64,000 nucleotides of DNA from Streptosporangium sp. NBC_01495 (GTDB lineage Bacteria; Actinomycetota; Actinomycetes; Streptosporangiales; Streptosporangiaceae): positions 6,696,001 through 6,760,000 of the forward strand of contig NZ_CP109430.1 in the NCBI RefSeq assembly GCF_036250735.1, given 5' to 3'. The position numbers were made by a program, and so were the translations under genes. This document shows positions 11,801 through 19,390 of this stretch, one piece after another. The notes under the pieces were generated by a model. It saw only the letters and a list, made by a program, of their open reading frames with translations, ran no database searches and was not told the DNA's origin. The number at the start of each line of letters is the position of its first letter. Position 1 is the first letter of the stretch.

Positions 11801-13389
11801 GTGACGAGCTCCTCGCGGATCGCGTCCAGCGGCGGGTTGGTGACCTGCGCGAACAGCTGGCTGAAGTAGTCGAACAGCAGCCGGGGCTTCTCGCTGAGCA
11901 CCGCGACCGGGGTGTCGGTGCCCATCGAGCCGATCGGCTCGATGCCCGCCCTGGCCATCGGGCCCAGGATGATCCGCAGTTCCTCCTCGGTGTAACCGAA
12001 GGTCTGCTGCCGCTTGATCAGCGTCTCGTGCGACAGGGCCTCACGCGAGCGGGCGGGCAGCTCCTCGAAGCGGACCAGCCCGGCGTGCAGCCAGTCCGCG
12101 TACGGCAGCTCGGCCGCCAGTTCGGCCTTGATCTCGTCATCTTCGATGATCTTGCCGAGCTCGGTGTCGATCAGGAACATCTTGCCGGGCTGCAGGCGGC
12201 CCTTGCGGACCACGTCCTCGGGGGCGATGTCCAGCACGCCCGCCTCGGAGGCGAGCACGACCAGGCCATCCGTGGTGACCCAGAACCGTCCCGGGCGCAG
12301 GCCGTTGCGGTCGAGCACCGCGCCGACCAGGGTGCCGTCGGAGAAGGTGATCGAGGCCGGGCCGTCCCAGGCCTCCATCATCGTGGAGTGGAACTCGTAG
12401 AACGCCCGCCGCGCGGGGTCCATCTCGGTGTGGCTCTCCCACGCCTCGGGGATCATCATCAGCACCGCGTGCGGCAGGCTGCGTCCCGCGAGGTGGATGA
12501 GCTCCAGCGTCTCGTCGAAGGAGGCGGTGTCGGAGCCGGCCGGGTCGCAGATCGGGAAGAGCCGCGACAGATTGCCCGGCAGGTTCGCCGTCCCCAGCAT
12601 GGCCTCGCGGGCGCGCATCCAGTTGCGGTTGCCCTTGACCGTGTTGATCTCACCGTTGTGGGCGACGTAGCGGTAGGGGTGCGCCAGCGGCCACGAGGGG
12701 AAGGTGTTGGTGGAGAAACGCGAGTGGACCAGCGCGATCGCGGTCTCGTAGCGCTCGTCGCTCAGGTCGGGGAAGAACTGCTCGACCTGCAGCGGGGTGA
12801 GCATGCCCTTGTAGACGATGGTCCGGGAGCTCAGCGAGGGGAAGTAGACGTTCGCCTCGTGCTCGGCCCGCTTGCGCAGGCAGAAGGCCAGCCGGTCCAG
12901 CTCCAGGCCGCTCTCGCCGTCCGGGGACGCCACGAACAGCTGGCCGAAGAACGGCATCACCGCGCGGGCGCTCGGCCCGGGAAGGCCGGGGGTGATCGGG
13001 ACGTCGCGCCAGCCGAGGACCGTCAGGCCCTCCTCCGCGGCGATCTCCTCGATCAGCCGTACGGCGGTCTCGCGGGCCTGCGCCTCGGCGGGCAGGAAGG
13101 CCATGCCGGCGGCGTAGGAACCGGCCGCGGGCAGGGGGAGGTCCGCCACCACGCGGAAGAAGGCGTCGGGAACCTGGGTCAGGATCCCGGCCCCGTCGCC
13201 GGTGTCCGGTTCGCTACCCTGGGCCCCCCGATGATCAAGATTGCACAGGGCGGTCAGGGCCTTCGCGACGATGTCGTGACTACGGCGGCCGGCCACGTCC
13301 GCGACCATGGCGACACCACAGGCGTCGTGCTCGTGCGAGGGGTGGTACAGGCCCTGAGGCTCGGGAAAGCCGAGGTGGGCAGCAGGCAT
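8884..13389 (-). CDS. gltB: Glutamate synthase large subunit
   Basis: Transfers the amide nitrogen of glutamine to 2-oxoglutarate to make two glutamates. From ATG 13389 (GGGAGGG six bases upstream; an upstream in-frame start at 13428 lacks this site) the protein has 1501 residues, as expected. HEHDACGVAMVAD places the nucleophilic Cys at residue 24, implying a 23-residue propeptide removed on maturation. The FMN/2-oxoglutarate synthase domain follows, with the 3Fe-4S ligands in CVMMRVCHLDTCPVG, and the C-terminal glycine-rich beta-helix domain is complete. First gene of the gltBD operon, divergent from the gene at 13589. Confidence 0.97.
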   Translation of the reverse strand: MPAAHLGFPEPQGLYHPSHEHDACGVAMVADVAGRRSHDIVAKALTALCNLDHRGAQGSEPDTGDGAGILTQVPDAFFRVVADLPLPAAGSYAAGMAFLPAEAQARETAVRLIEEIAAEEGLTVLGWRDVPITPGLPGPSARAVMPFFGQLFVASPDGESGLELDRLAFCLRKRAEHEANVYFPSLSSRTIVYKGMLTPLQVEQFFPDLSDERYETAIALVHSRFSTNTFPSWPLAHPYRYVAHNGEINTVKGNRNWMRAREAMLGTANLPGNLSRLFPICDPAGSDTASFDETLELIHLAGRSLPHAVLMMIPEAWESHTEMDPARRAFYEFHSTMMEAWDGPASITFSDGTLVGAVLDRNGLRPGRFWVTTDGLVVLASEAGVLDIAPEDVVRKGRLQPGKMFLIDTELGKIIEDDEIKAELAAELPYADWLHAGLVRFEELPARSREALSHETLIKRQQTFGYTEEELRIILGPMARAGIEPIGSMGTDTPVAVLSEKPRLLFDYFSQLFAQVTNPPLDAIREELVTSLASTIGPEGNLLDPGPASCRQLVLPYPVLDNDELAKIIHINDEGALPGFHPHVVSGLYEVAGGGEALLRRIEEIRAEVSSVIEGGARIIVLSDRGSSDVLAPIPSLLLTGAVHHHLIAEKTRTKIGLVVETGEAREAHHMALLVGYGAGAVNPYLAIETVEDMVDSGALKVDRHKAVRNLIKAYGKGVLKVMSKMGVSTVASYTGAQIFEALGLSQEVVDACFTGTTSRLGGVGFDVLAEEAAQRHLRAYPRAENAHRRLEVGGEYQWRREGEPHLFNPETVFKLQHATRSRRYEIFKEYTGLVDSQAEKLMTLRGMFKLREGVREPVPIDEVEPVSEIVKRFSTGAMSYGSISMEAHETLAIAMNRLGGKSNTGEGGEDPERLHDPARRSAIKQVASGRFGVTSEYLVNADDVQIKMAQGAKPGEGGQLPGHKVYPWIAKTRHSTPGVGLISPPPHHDIYSIEDLAQLIHDLKNANPAARVHVKLVAEVGVGTVAAGVSKAHADVVLISGHDGGTGASPLTSLKHAGAPWELGLAETQQTLLLNGLRDRIVVQVDGQLKTGRDVVIAALLGAEEYGFATAPLVVSGCVMMRVCHLDTCPVGVATQNPELRKRFTGKPEFVVNFFEFVAEEIREYLAALGFRSIEEAVGHAELLDTTPAESHWKASGLDLAPILHQPELPEGASLRRTVEQDHGLAKALDNTLIQLAEGALRGGSRVTLDLPIRNVNRTVGTMLGHEVTKRYGGAGLPDNTIDVRFTGSAGNSFGAFLPRGVTLRLTGDANDYVGKGLSGGRISVQPHDAAPLDGHIIAGNVSLYGATSGEAFIRGVVGERFCVRNSGATAVVEGVGDHGCEYMTGGKVVVLGPTGRNFAAGMSGGVAYLLDLDVERVNREMVEIEELDEADSEALREVVEAHLAETGSTVAKALIADWDPSRFGKIMPTDYKRVLRAAESARLEGRDIDEAVMTAAVQG

Positions 13390-13400
13390 TGAATCCCTCC

Positions 13401-13437
13401 CGTCGTCTTGCTTCTTTCGAACAAGCAAGGGACGACG
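13401..13437 (-). promoter_or_regulatory. Hairpin in the gltB leader just before the ribosome site
   Basis: The transcript leader can fold CTTGCTT (13407-13413) with AAGCAAG (13423-13429) around a 9-base loop, extended by CGTCGT and ACGACG with a small bulge. The stem ends directly before the GGGAGGG ribosome site of gltB. The position suggests translational or attenuation control, but no ligand class is recognised. Confidence 0.45.
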
Positions 13438-13511
13438 TTGGCCCTGCTGCGTGGTGGGTAGAGATTACCGTACCCTGCCGGATACCTACCTACCCGGTGA
13501 GGTCCCGCCGA

Positions 13512-13540
13512 ATTAGTGCAGGTTCGCCCGGTTCATTCAA
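13512..13540 (-). promoter_or_regulatory. Candidate promoter of gltBD
   Basis: On the minus strand TTGAAT and ACTAAT are spaced by exactly 17 bases, about 120 bases before the gltB start, in the divergent region between gltB and the 13589 gene. Motif match only. Confidence 0.4.
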
Positions 13541-13576
13541 CACGTCACGGTGGCGCAACATTCCAGGTCCTGGCTC

Positions 13577-13588
13577 TAGGGTGGCCCA
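13577..13588 (+). promoter_or_regulatory. Candidate -10 element for a leaderless transcript
   Basis: TAGGGT ends seven bases before the ATG at 13589 and no Shine-Dalgarno sequence is visible, so transcription may start at the ATG itself. The -35 region is weak. Confidence 0.3.
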
Positions 13589-15445
13589 ATGGAACCGAGC
13601 GACCCCGCCGCCCCGGGTGACCCCACCGGTCTGACAGACAGCGCCACTCCGGACGCCCCGGGCGTGTCGGGACGGCCCGGCCTGCCGGAAACCCCCGAGG
13701 GCACCGGGGCCGAGGCGCTCGTCGCGCGGGCGGGCGTCGACGGCAGGCGACTGCGGAGCGCGCTGGCGGCCCTGGGCGGCGGGCGCTGGTGGACGCTCGC
13801 CGACCTGGTCAGGGAGACCGCGACGTCACGGCGGACCGTCGAGGCGCTGCTGCGCGAGGTGGACGGGGAGTTGGAGCGGTCCGGCGATCGATTCAGGCTC
13901 CCGGCCCCTCCGGCCTGGCTGGATCCGGCCCGGCAGGAGAACGGCTCCCCGCCGACCGGCCCGCGGGTGAGCGGCCCGGGGGTGAGCGGCCGCACACCGA
14001 CCGACCCAGGAGTGACCGGCCCCCCACCGGCCGGACCGAGAGTGACCGACCCCACACCGGCCGGAGCGGGCGCGCACCCCCTCGGGCCGGCGGACCCGGT
14101 GGCCCACCTGCTCCCCGGCCACGCCGACCTGGTCGCGCGTATGGACGAGCTGATCGCCAAGGCGCCCCGGGGCCGCCACACGCTGGACCACGTCGCCGCG
14201 ACCGGCGAGACCGTGGTCAGGCGGGCGCTGCTGCTGGACGCCCGGTTCTGGCTGGACGGCGCCCGGCTGCTGTGCGTGGGCGACCACGACCTGACCTCGC
14301 TGGCCACCGCGATGCTGCACCCCGGCGTCGAGGTGACCGTCGTCGACGTCGACGAGCGCATCCTCGCCTACATCGCCGGTGAGGCCGACCGGCTCGGCCT
14401 GGCCGTGCGAACCCGCTGGGCCGACCTGCGCCTGGGCCTGCCCGCCTCCGCGCGGTCCTGGGCCGACCTGGCGATCACCGACCCTCCCTACACCCCCGAG
14501 GGCGTCGGGCTGTTCGTCGCCCGCTGCGCGGAGGGACTGCGCGACCGCGAGCAGGGCCGGATCATGCTGGCGTACGGCGCCAGCGAGCGCACCCCCGCGC
14601 TCGCCCTCAAGGTTCAGCAGGCCCTGTCGCAGCTCAACCTCGTCAACGAGGCGATCTATCCCGACTTCAACCGCTACCTCGGCGCCGAGGCCATCGGCTC
14701 GGCCGCCGACCTGTACGTCCTGCGTCCCACGACGAAGACCTGGCCCGCCGCGGCCGCCCGCGCCGAGGCGCCCGGCACCGCCATCTACACGCAGGGCCCC
14801 CAGTCCGTGGAGTCGGCGGCCTCCCCCACCGCCCCGACCGCAGACTCCGGCGACGGGTTCGTCCCCGAGGTGCTGGTGGGCGACTGGCCCCGCGACGTGC
14901 TGCCCAAAGCCCCCAGAGCGCGCCTGACGACCTGGCTGGCCAAGCCCTACGCCAGCGACCCCACCAAGGTGGCGATCTCCGTACCCGCAGGCCTGGAGGC
15001 CGCGCTGCCCCGGCTGCTGCTGGCCACCCGCGCCGAGGAGGTCCGGGTCACGCTGGCGTCGGCCCCGAAGGACCTCCCCGCCGACCTGCTCGCCCCCGTC
15101 TACGACCTCACCGCCGAGGGCACGTCCGTCCGCGCCGTACGGGTGGCGCCGCCCACCGGGGACAGCGGGAACGCGGGAGACACAGAGAGCACCGGGAACG
15201 CGGACGACGCGGCCCGGATCCTGCGCCGCGTCCTGGACAACGCGCACGGCAAACTCGCCAACACCTGGCGCGAGGCCCTGATCAGGGTCAGGGGAGACCT
15301 GACGAAGAAGCAGGCCAGGGCGGTCGTCACCGCCGTGGCCCCGTGGGCGGGCGACGTCACCGTCCTCGAACTGCCCGCCCACCGGCTGCTGGAGCTCCGG
15401 GCCGCGGTGGAGAGCTCCCTCAGCGCACCAGCCGACGCTGGATGA
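13589..15445 (+). CDS. Bis-aminopropyl spermidine synthase-like (DUF43/BpsA) protein
   Basis: A 618-residue protein whose middle (about residues 215-400) is a Rossmann-type aminopropyltransferase/methyltransferase fold: CVGDHDLTSLA, VTVVDVDERILAYI (acidic ligand at the end of strand 2) and LAITDPPYTPEG, the DPPY motif of the BpsA family that makes branched polyamines. A winged-helix segment precedes it (about 55-100), as in BpsA. Between them lies a Pro/Gly/Thr-rich repeat linker. The C-terminal 190 residues are an extension not known to me. In archaea and thermophiles the enzyme transfers aminopropyl groups to spermidine; the substrate here is not established and a nucleic-acid or small-molecule methyltransferase is possible. 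Its last 26 bases overlap the convergent gene at 15420. Confidence 0.7.
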   Translation: MEPSDPAAPGDPTGLTDSATPDAPGVSGRPGLPETPEGTGAEALVARAGVDGRRLRSALAALGGGRWWTLADLVRETATSRRTVEALLREVDGELERSGDRFRLPAPPAWLDPARQENGSPPTGPRVSGPGVSGRTPTDPGVTGPPPAGPRVTDPTPAGAGAHPLGPADPVAHLLPGHADLVARMDELIAKAPRGRHTLDHVAATGETVVRRALLLDARFWLDGARLLCVGDHDLTSLATAMLHPGVEVTVVDVDERILAYIAGEADRLGLAVRTRWADLRLGLPASARSWADLAITDPPYTPEGVGLFVARCAEGLRDREQGRIMLAYGASERTPALALKVQQALSQLNLVNEAIYPDFNRYLGAEAIGSAADLYVLRPTTKTWPAAAARAEAPGTAIYTQGPQSVESAASPTAPTADSGDGFVPEVLVGDWPRDVLPKAPRARLTTWLAKPYASDPTKVAISVPAGLEAALPRLLLATRAEEVRVTLASAPKDLPADLLAPVYDLTAEGTSVRAVRVAPPTGDSGNAGDTESTGNADDAARILRRVLDNAHGKLANTWREALIRVRGDLTKKQARAVVTAVAPWAGDVTVLELPAHRLLELRAAVESSLSAPADAG

Positions 15446-16034
15446 CCAGACCGAGGCCGTCCATCGCGACCTGCGGATAGGTGAGATCCACCTGGCTCCC
15501 CTGGACGACGGGGGCGACCCAGCTCACCGTGACGTAGTGCCCGAGGCCGCGGACCTGGGCCCAGCTGCGCGAGCCGTCGAAGCCGTCGGGCGTGTCGGGG
15601 GCGGGCCGGACGAAGCCCCCGCTCTTGAGCGCCGCCACGAGCCTGTCGGCGGCGGCGGAGTCGGCGAGATTGAAAATCAGGAACTGGCCGGAGACCGCGC
15701 CGTCCTCGGTCTCGTAACGGGCCCGCAGCACCTGCGTGCACCCGCCGAGCACGTCCTCCGCACTCCCCCAGACCGCCTCAGCGCAGTCGGCGAGGGTCTC
15801 GGTGGTCCTGAGCGCGAGACTGGTCGTGCCCGCCGACACCGAGGGGCCGGGGAACATCTCCGCGACGGTCAGCGGCTGGGGATCGAGGACGCGGGTCGCG
15901 ATGGGCGCGTAGTGGGCCGTACCGGACTCCGCGCGCAGGACCGCGGCGCGCGGGGCGGGCTCGCTCCCGAGCCACAAAAAAGCCCCCACCCCGGCGACCC
16001 CGGCCAGCACGACAACGATGATCCACTTGCGCAT
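15420..16034 (-). CDS. Membrane-anchored protein of unknown function, paralogue of the 16257 gene
   Basis: 204 residues: residues 4-22 are one hydrophobic N-terminal anchor, the rest is predicted outside the membrane. It shares with the product of the 16257-17114 gene a block containing DC.EAVWG, GGCTQV, FNL.D and GG.VRP, including two matching Cys residues that could form a disulphide, so the two genes arose by duplication. Function unknown. Its 3' end overlaps the convergent 13589 gene by 26 bases. An IS remnant lies directly upstream, which may have cut it off from the operon promoter of its paralogue. Confidence 0.8.
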   Translation of the reverse strand: MRKWIIVVVLAGVAGVGAFLWLGSEPAPRAAVLRAESGTAHYAPIATRVLDPQPLTVAEMFPGPSVSAGTTSLALRTTETLADCAEAVWGSAEDVLGGCTQVLRARYETEDGAVSGQFLIFNLADSAAADRLVAALKSGGFVRPAPDTPDGFDGSRSWAQVRGLGHYVTVSWVAPVVQGSQVDLTYPQVAMDGLGLVIQRRLVR

Positions 16035-16035
16035 G

Positions 16036-16256
16036 AAAAAAGCTTACTTTGACATCCTCCCAGTCCTTGAAGAACCAGGATTCCTGACCGAAATCAGAGG
16101 TTCACGGTTCGTAGCCCCGCCCAACGGCTGGAGGGCTCCCCGCGCTGCCACCCCATGCCCTGGGGCGGTCGAACAATATCGGCTTGGCTATCGCCGACTC
16201 GGCCAGCTTAGCGAGACCTGCCCGCACAATCCGGCGAACGAAATGACGTACGGGAA
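16036..16256 (-). mobile_element. Right-end remnant of an IS200/IS605 (IS1341-type) element, no transposase
   Basis: Read on the minus strand, 16087-16051 runs AGGAATCCTGGTTCTTCAAG and then GGACTGGGAGGATGTC. This has the form of the terminal hairpin often found at the right end of actinobacterial tnpB elements (AGGAATCC, paired arms, GGAGGATGTCAA), here with a partly decayed stem. The preceding 160 bases have no gene but could be the omega-RNA-type region and the remains of a tnpB tail. No TnpA or TnpB frame is present. Identification rests on my memory of such ends. Confidence 0.45.
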
Positions 16257-17114
16257 CTACTGGGCCGGGGCGGGCGCCGGGGAGGCGGCGACGATGCGGC
16301 GGAAGATCGCCTTTTCCGTGGCGCGGACCGTCAGGGACAGCGAGACGAAGTCGTCCCTCGGGCCCGGTTCCACCCCGTCGGCCCTGCCGAGCCAGACGAG
16401 GCCCGCGTAGTGCCCCATGGCGTGACCGCTGGCCTCGGTGTGGCCCGCGGCGGGGAAGGCGGCCCTGGACGCCTGGAGCGGCCGGACCCAGCCGCCCCGG
16501 TGCATGGTGGTCAGCATGGTCACCAGCGTGTCGGCGGAGGCGGTGTCGCGGAGGTTGAACAGGGTGTACTGGGCGACGTAACGGCCGTCGGCGCTGGCGT
16601 ACAGGCCCCTGGCCACCTGGGTGCACCCTCCCCGGGTGAGCAGGTCGGCGAGACCCTGGCCCCAGACCGCCGCCACACAGTCGGTCTCCAGCCGCGGGCT
16701 GCCCGCCAGCCTCAGCGTGGTCCTGCCCTCCTTGAGGGTCTTCGCGAAGAGGTCCTTGGCCGTCAGCGGCTTGGGGTCGGCCTTGCTCTCCGCGATCGGC
16801 GCGAACACCTTGGAGGAGGGCCATCCCCTGTAGACGTCGGGCCGGGGTTCGGTGCCGATGACCGAGGCGGTGACCCGCTCGGGCTCGAAGTCGTTGCCGA
16901 TCGCGGAGATCGCGAGGGTGAGGGCGACCGCGGCGACCAGCACCCCCGCCAGCGATCCGAACACCACCACCAGCCGCTGCTGGGTCAGGGTCAGCCCCCA
17001 CTCCTCCAGCTGGGGGATGCTCCAGGGCTCCTCTTTCCTGCCGGGCTTCTTGCCGGAGGTACGGCGGCGCTTGCGCCCGGAGGCGGGGGGCGGAGTCGAG
17101 GTTGGGGTGGTCAC
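16257..17114 (-). CDS. Membrane-anchored protein of unknown function, paralogue of the 15420 gene
   Basis: 285 residues from GTG 17114, which overlaps the stop of the VIT gene (GTGA) and has GGGAGG upstream; the longer frame to 17204 would lie inside the VIT gene. Residues 1-35 are basic and Pro/Thr-rich (probably cytoplasmic), residues about 47-72 form one membrane helix, and the remainder is outside. The shared block (DCVAAVWG, GGCTQVARG, FNLRDTASAD, GGWVRP) matches its paralogue. Translationally coupled to the VIT gene, so it may act with it at the membrane, but there is no known function. Confidence 0.82.
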   Translation of the reverse strand: MTTPTSTPPPASGRKRRRTSGKKPGRKEEPWSIPQLEEWGLTLTQQRLVVVFGSLAGVLVAAVALTLAISAIGNDFEPERVTASVIGTEPRPDVYRGWPSSKVFAPIAESKADPKPLTAKDLFAKTLKEGRTTLRLAGSPRLETDCVAAVWGQGLADLLTRGGCTQVARGLYASADGRYVAQYTLFNLRDTASADTLVTMLTTMHRGGWVRPLQASRAAFPAAGHTEASGHAMGHYAGLVWLGRADGVEPGPRDDFVSLSLTVRATEKAIFRRIVAASPAPAPAQ

Positions 17115-17830
17115 AGTCCGGTTCCTCCCAGGAAGGTGCCCAGGGTGAAGGTAAGGCCGGCGGCGACCGCGCCGACGACGAGCTGGCGCAGCCCGCTGTA
17201 CCACCAGCTGCGTGCGGTGACCCGGGAGACCAGCGCGCCCGCGCCGAACAGCGCCAGGCAGGAGATCACCGCCGAGGCCACCAGGCTGGTGACGCCGAGC
17301 AGGTACGGCAGGAGGGGCAGGAGGGCGCCCACGCCGAACGACAGGAACGAGGAGATCGCGGCGGTCCTGGGCGAGGGCAGGTCGCGGAAGGTGACGCCGA
17401 GCTCGGCCTCGGTGTGGACCTCAAGGGCCCTGTCGGGGTCCATCGAGATCTGCCGGGCCACCTCGGCCGCCACGGCGGGATCGACACCCCGCTCCTCGTA
17501 GAGCTTGGCGAGCTCCTCCAGCTCGGCCTCGGGGTGGCGTTCGAGCTCGCGCCGCTCGACGTCGATCTCGGCCAGGGCGAGCTCCCGCTGGCTGGCCACC
17601 GAGACGTACTCGCCGCCCGCCATGGAGAACGCGCCCGCGGCCAGTCCCGCGATGCCGGCCAGCAGGATGACCCTGGTGCTCGCGGCGCCGCCGGCGACAC
17701 CGGCGATCAGGGCGAAGTTGGAGACGAGGCCGTCCATCGCGCCGAACACCGACGGCCGCAGCCAGCCGCCGTTGACGTCGCGGTGCCGGTGGTGCATCTC
17801 GGCACGTCCCCTGGAGGTGTCCGAGCTCAC
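17111..17830 (-). CDS. VIT1/CCC1-family transporter
   Basis: 239 residues of the family that includes yeast CCC1 and plant VIT1 iron/manganese transporters. Membrane segments lie at about 30-50, 52-74, 150-172, 178-200 and 210-232. A charged cytoplasmic helix pair (about 85-140: ELALAEIDVERRELERHPE, then ELAKLYEERG) is the Glu-rich metal-binding domain of this family. N-terminal GAMDGLVSNFALIAGVAG is the typical first-helix pattern. GTG start with AGGACC upstream. It is the first gene of a coupled pair with the 16257 gene. Metal specificity cannot be read from the sequence. Confidence 0.88.
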   Translation of the reverse strand: MSSDTSRGRAEMHHRHRDVNGGWLRPSVFGAMDGLVSNFALIAGVAGGAASTRVILLAGIAGLAAGAFSMAGGEYVSVASQRELALAEIDVERRELERHPEAELEELAKLYEERGVDPAVAAEVARQISMDPDRALEVHTEAELGVTFRDLPSPRTAAISSFLSFGVGALLPLLPYLLGVTSLVASAVISCLALFGAGALVSRVTARSWWYSGLRQLVVGAVAAGLTFTLGTFLGGTGL

Positions 17831-17978
17831 CCTGGTCCTTCGGGCGGCAGGCCCCGGGGCTCAGCGCCGGGGGGAGACGACGGGCCACCGGTCTCGGCCC
17901 CGGAGTGGAGACGCACCGGCGTGCCGGACGATCCGGCGGCGCGTCCGGGGCTCCGGGGCCTCGACCGTGGGAAGAACG

Positions 17979-19364
17979 TCACCGTCGTTCTTTCTCACCC
18001 TCGGGAACGACCTTGGTCGCGACCTCCTCGGGGAGATCGCCGCCCTCCGCACCCGAAGCGGTGCCGTCGGAGTCGGCGGCATCGTCGGGGACGGCCCTGT
18101 CCGAGGTCGTGCTCTCCGAAGCGGTGCCGCCCGGAACGGCCTTGTCCGAGGCGACCTTGCCGGGTTCGGCCTTGATCGGAGCGGCCTTGTCAGAGGCGAC
18201 CTTGTCAGAGGCGGCGGCCGGAACCGTACGGTCCGGCTCGTCCTCGGCCCGGTCGCTCTCCACCGACTCGGCCTGGTCCGACGGATCGACCGGGCCCCCG
18301 GCCTCGACCGGCCCTTCGGCGGCGAGCGTCGCCGAGGCGGGCCGTGCCCCGTCGTCCTGCCCGGCCTCACCGTCGTTCTCGGTCTGGTCGGCCTGGTCGG
18401 ACGGATGGGCCGGATCGACGGGATCTCCCGCGCCGTCCCCCGGAGCCGCCGCGGCCAGGGTGGCGGCCCCGCCCTTCGCCGAATCCGAATCCGCCTCCTC
18501 GTCCGGAGCGGTGGCCCCGTCCTCAAGGTCGGCGGGGTCGGGCACCGGGCTGACCCGCTCCTCCCCTGTCTTGTTCCTGGTGAACCAGAAGTAGGCCATC
18601 GCCCCGATGAACAGGATGATCGAGGTCCACTGGTTCAGCCGCAGGCCGAGGATGTGGTGGGCGGTGTCGACCCGCAGGCCCTCGATCCAGAAGCGGCCCA
18701 CGGTGTAGCCGGCGACGTAGAGCGCGAACAGGCGGCCGTGGCGGAGCAGGTACTTGCGGCCGATCCAGATGAGGACCAGCGCCAGGCCCAGGTCCCAGAT
18801 CGACTCGTACAGGAACGCGGGGTGGTAGGTGTCCTCGCCCGGCACCGTGCCCGGCCGGTCGGGGTCGATCTCCAGGCCCCACGGCAGGTCGGTGGGACTG
18901 CCGAACAGCTCCTGGTTGAAGTAGTTGCCCCAGCGGCCGATGGCCTGGGCCACCGCGATGCCGGGGGCGACGGTGTCGGCCACCGCGGTCAGGGAGATGC
19001 CCCGGCCGCGGCAGCCCAGCCAGACGCCCACGCCGCCGAGGGCGACGGCGCCCCAGATGCCCAGGCCACCGTTCCAGATGAACAGCGCCTCGATCGGCTC
19101 GTTGGGCGCGTCCGGCCCGAAGTAGAGCTGCCAGTCGGTGATGACGTGGTAGAGGCGTCCACCGACCAGGCCGAACGGCACGGCCCAGACGGCGAGATCC
19201 ACGATCGTTCCAGGGGCACCGCCGCGGGCGCGCCAGCGGCGCTCGCCGATGGCGACCGCGACGACGACGCCGAGCACGATGCACAGTGCGTAGGCCCGGA
19301 TGGGGACCACGCCGAAGAGATGCCAGACCCCCTGGGAGGGGCTGGGAATCGAGGCGAGGGGCAT
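17979..19364 (-). CDS. lgt: Prolipoprotein diacylglyceryl transferase with long acidic C-terminal tail
   Basis: Transfers diacylglycerol from phosphatidylglycerol to the lipobox Cys of preprolipoproteins, in the cytoplasmic membrane. The Lgt signature is present as AIGRWGNYFNQELFG, with the catalytic-region motifs GGRLYHV and GYTVGRFWIEGLR; seven membrane helices fit the first 285 residues, the usual full length. The remaining 175 residues are Ala/Ser/Asp/Glu-rich with imperfect SDKVAPxKAxP-like repeats and no fold, similar in kind to tails on Lgt of other actinobacteria. The gene follows the dsbA/mauE pair at 26 bases and is part of the conserved trpCBA-lgt neighbourhood. Confidence 0.95.
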   Translation of the reverse strand: MPLASIPSPSQGVWHLFGVVPIRAYALCIVLGVVVAVAIGERRWRARGGAPGTIVDLAVWAVPFGLVGGRLYHVITDWQLYFGPDAPNEPIEALFIWNGGLGIWGAVALGGVGVWLGCRGRGISLTAVADTVAPGIAVAQAIGRWGNYFNQELFGSPTDLPWGLEIDPDRPGTVPGEDTYHPAFLYESIWDLGLALVLIWIGRKYLLRHGRLFALYVAGYTVGRFWIEGLRVDTAHHILGLRLNQWTSIILFIGAMAYFWFTRNKTGEERVSPVPDPADLEDGATAPDEEADSDSAKGGAATLAAAAPGDGAGDPVDPAHPSDQADQTENDGEAGQDDGARPASATLAAEGPVEAGGPVDPSDQAESVESDRAEDEPDRTVPAAASDKVASDKAAPIKAEPGKVASDKAVPGGTASESTTSDRAVPDDAADSDGTASGAEGGDLPEEVATKVVPEGEKERR

Positions 19365-19390
19365 GTCAGGTGACGTTACCGTGTCACGAG

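Noticed and set aside
8812..13392. 1526-codon plus-strand frame opposite gltB
   Set aside because: Antisense shadow; low-complexity Ala/Gly/Val/Asp product, gltB itself is complete.
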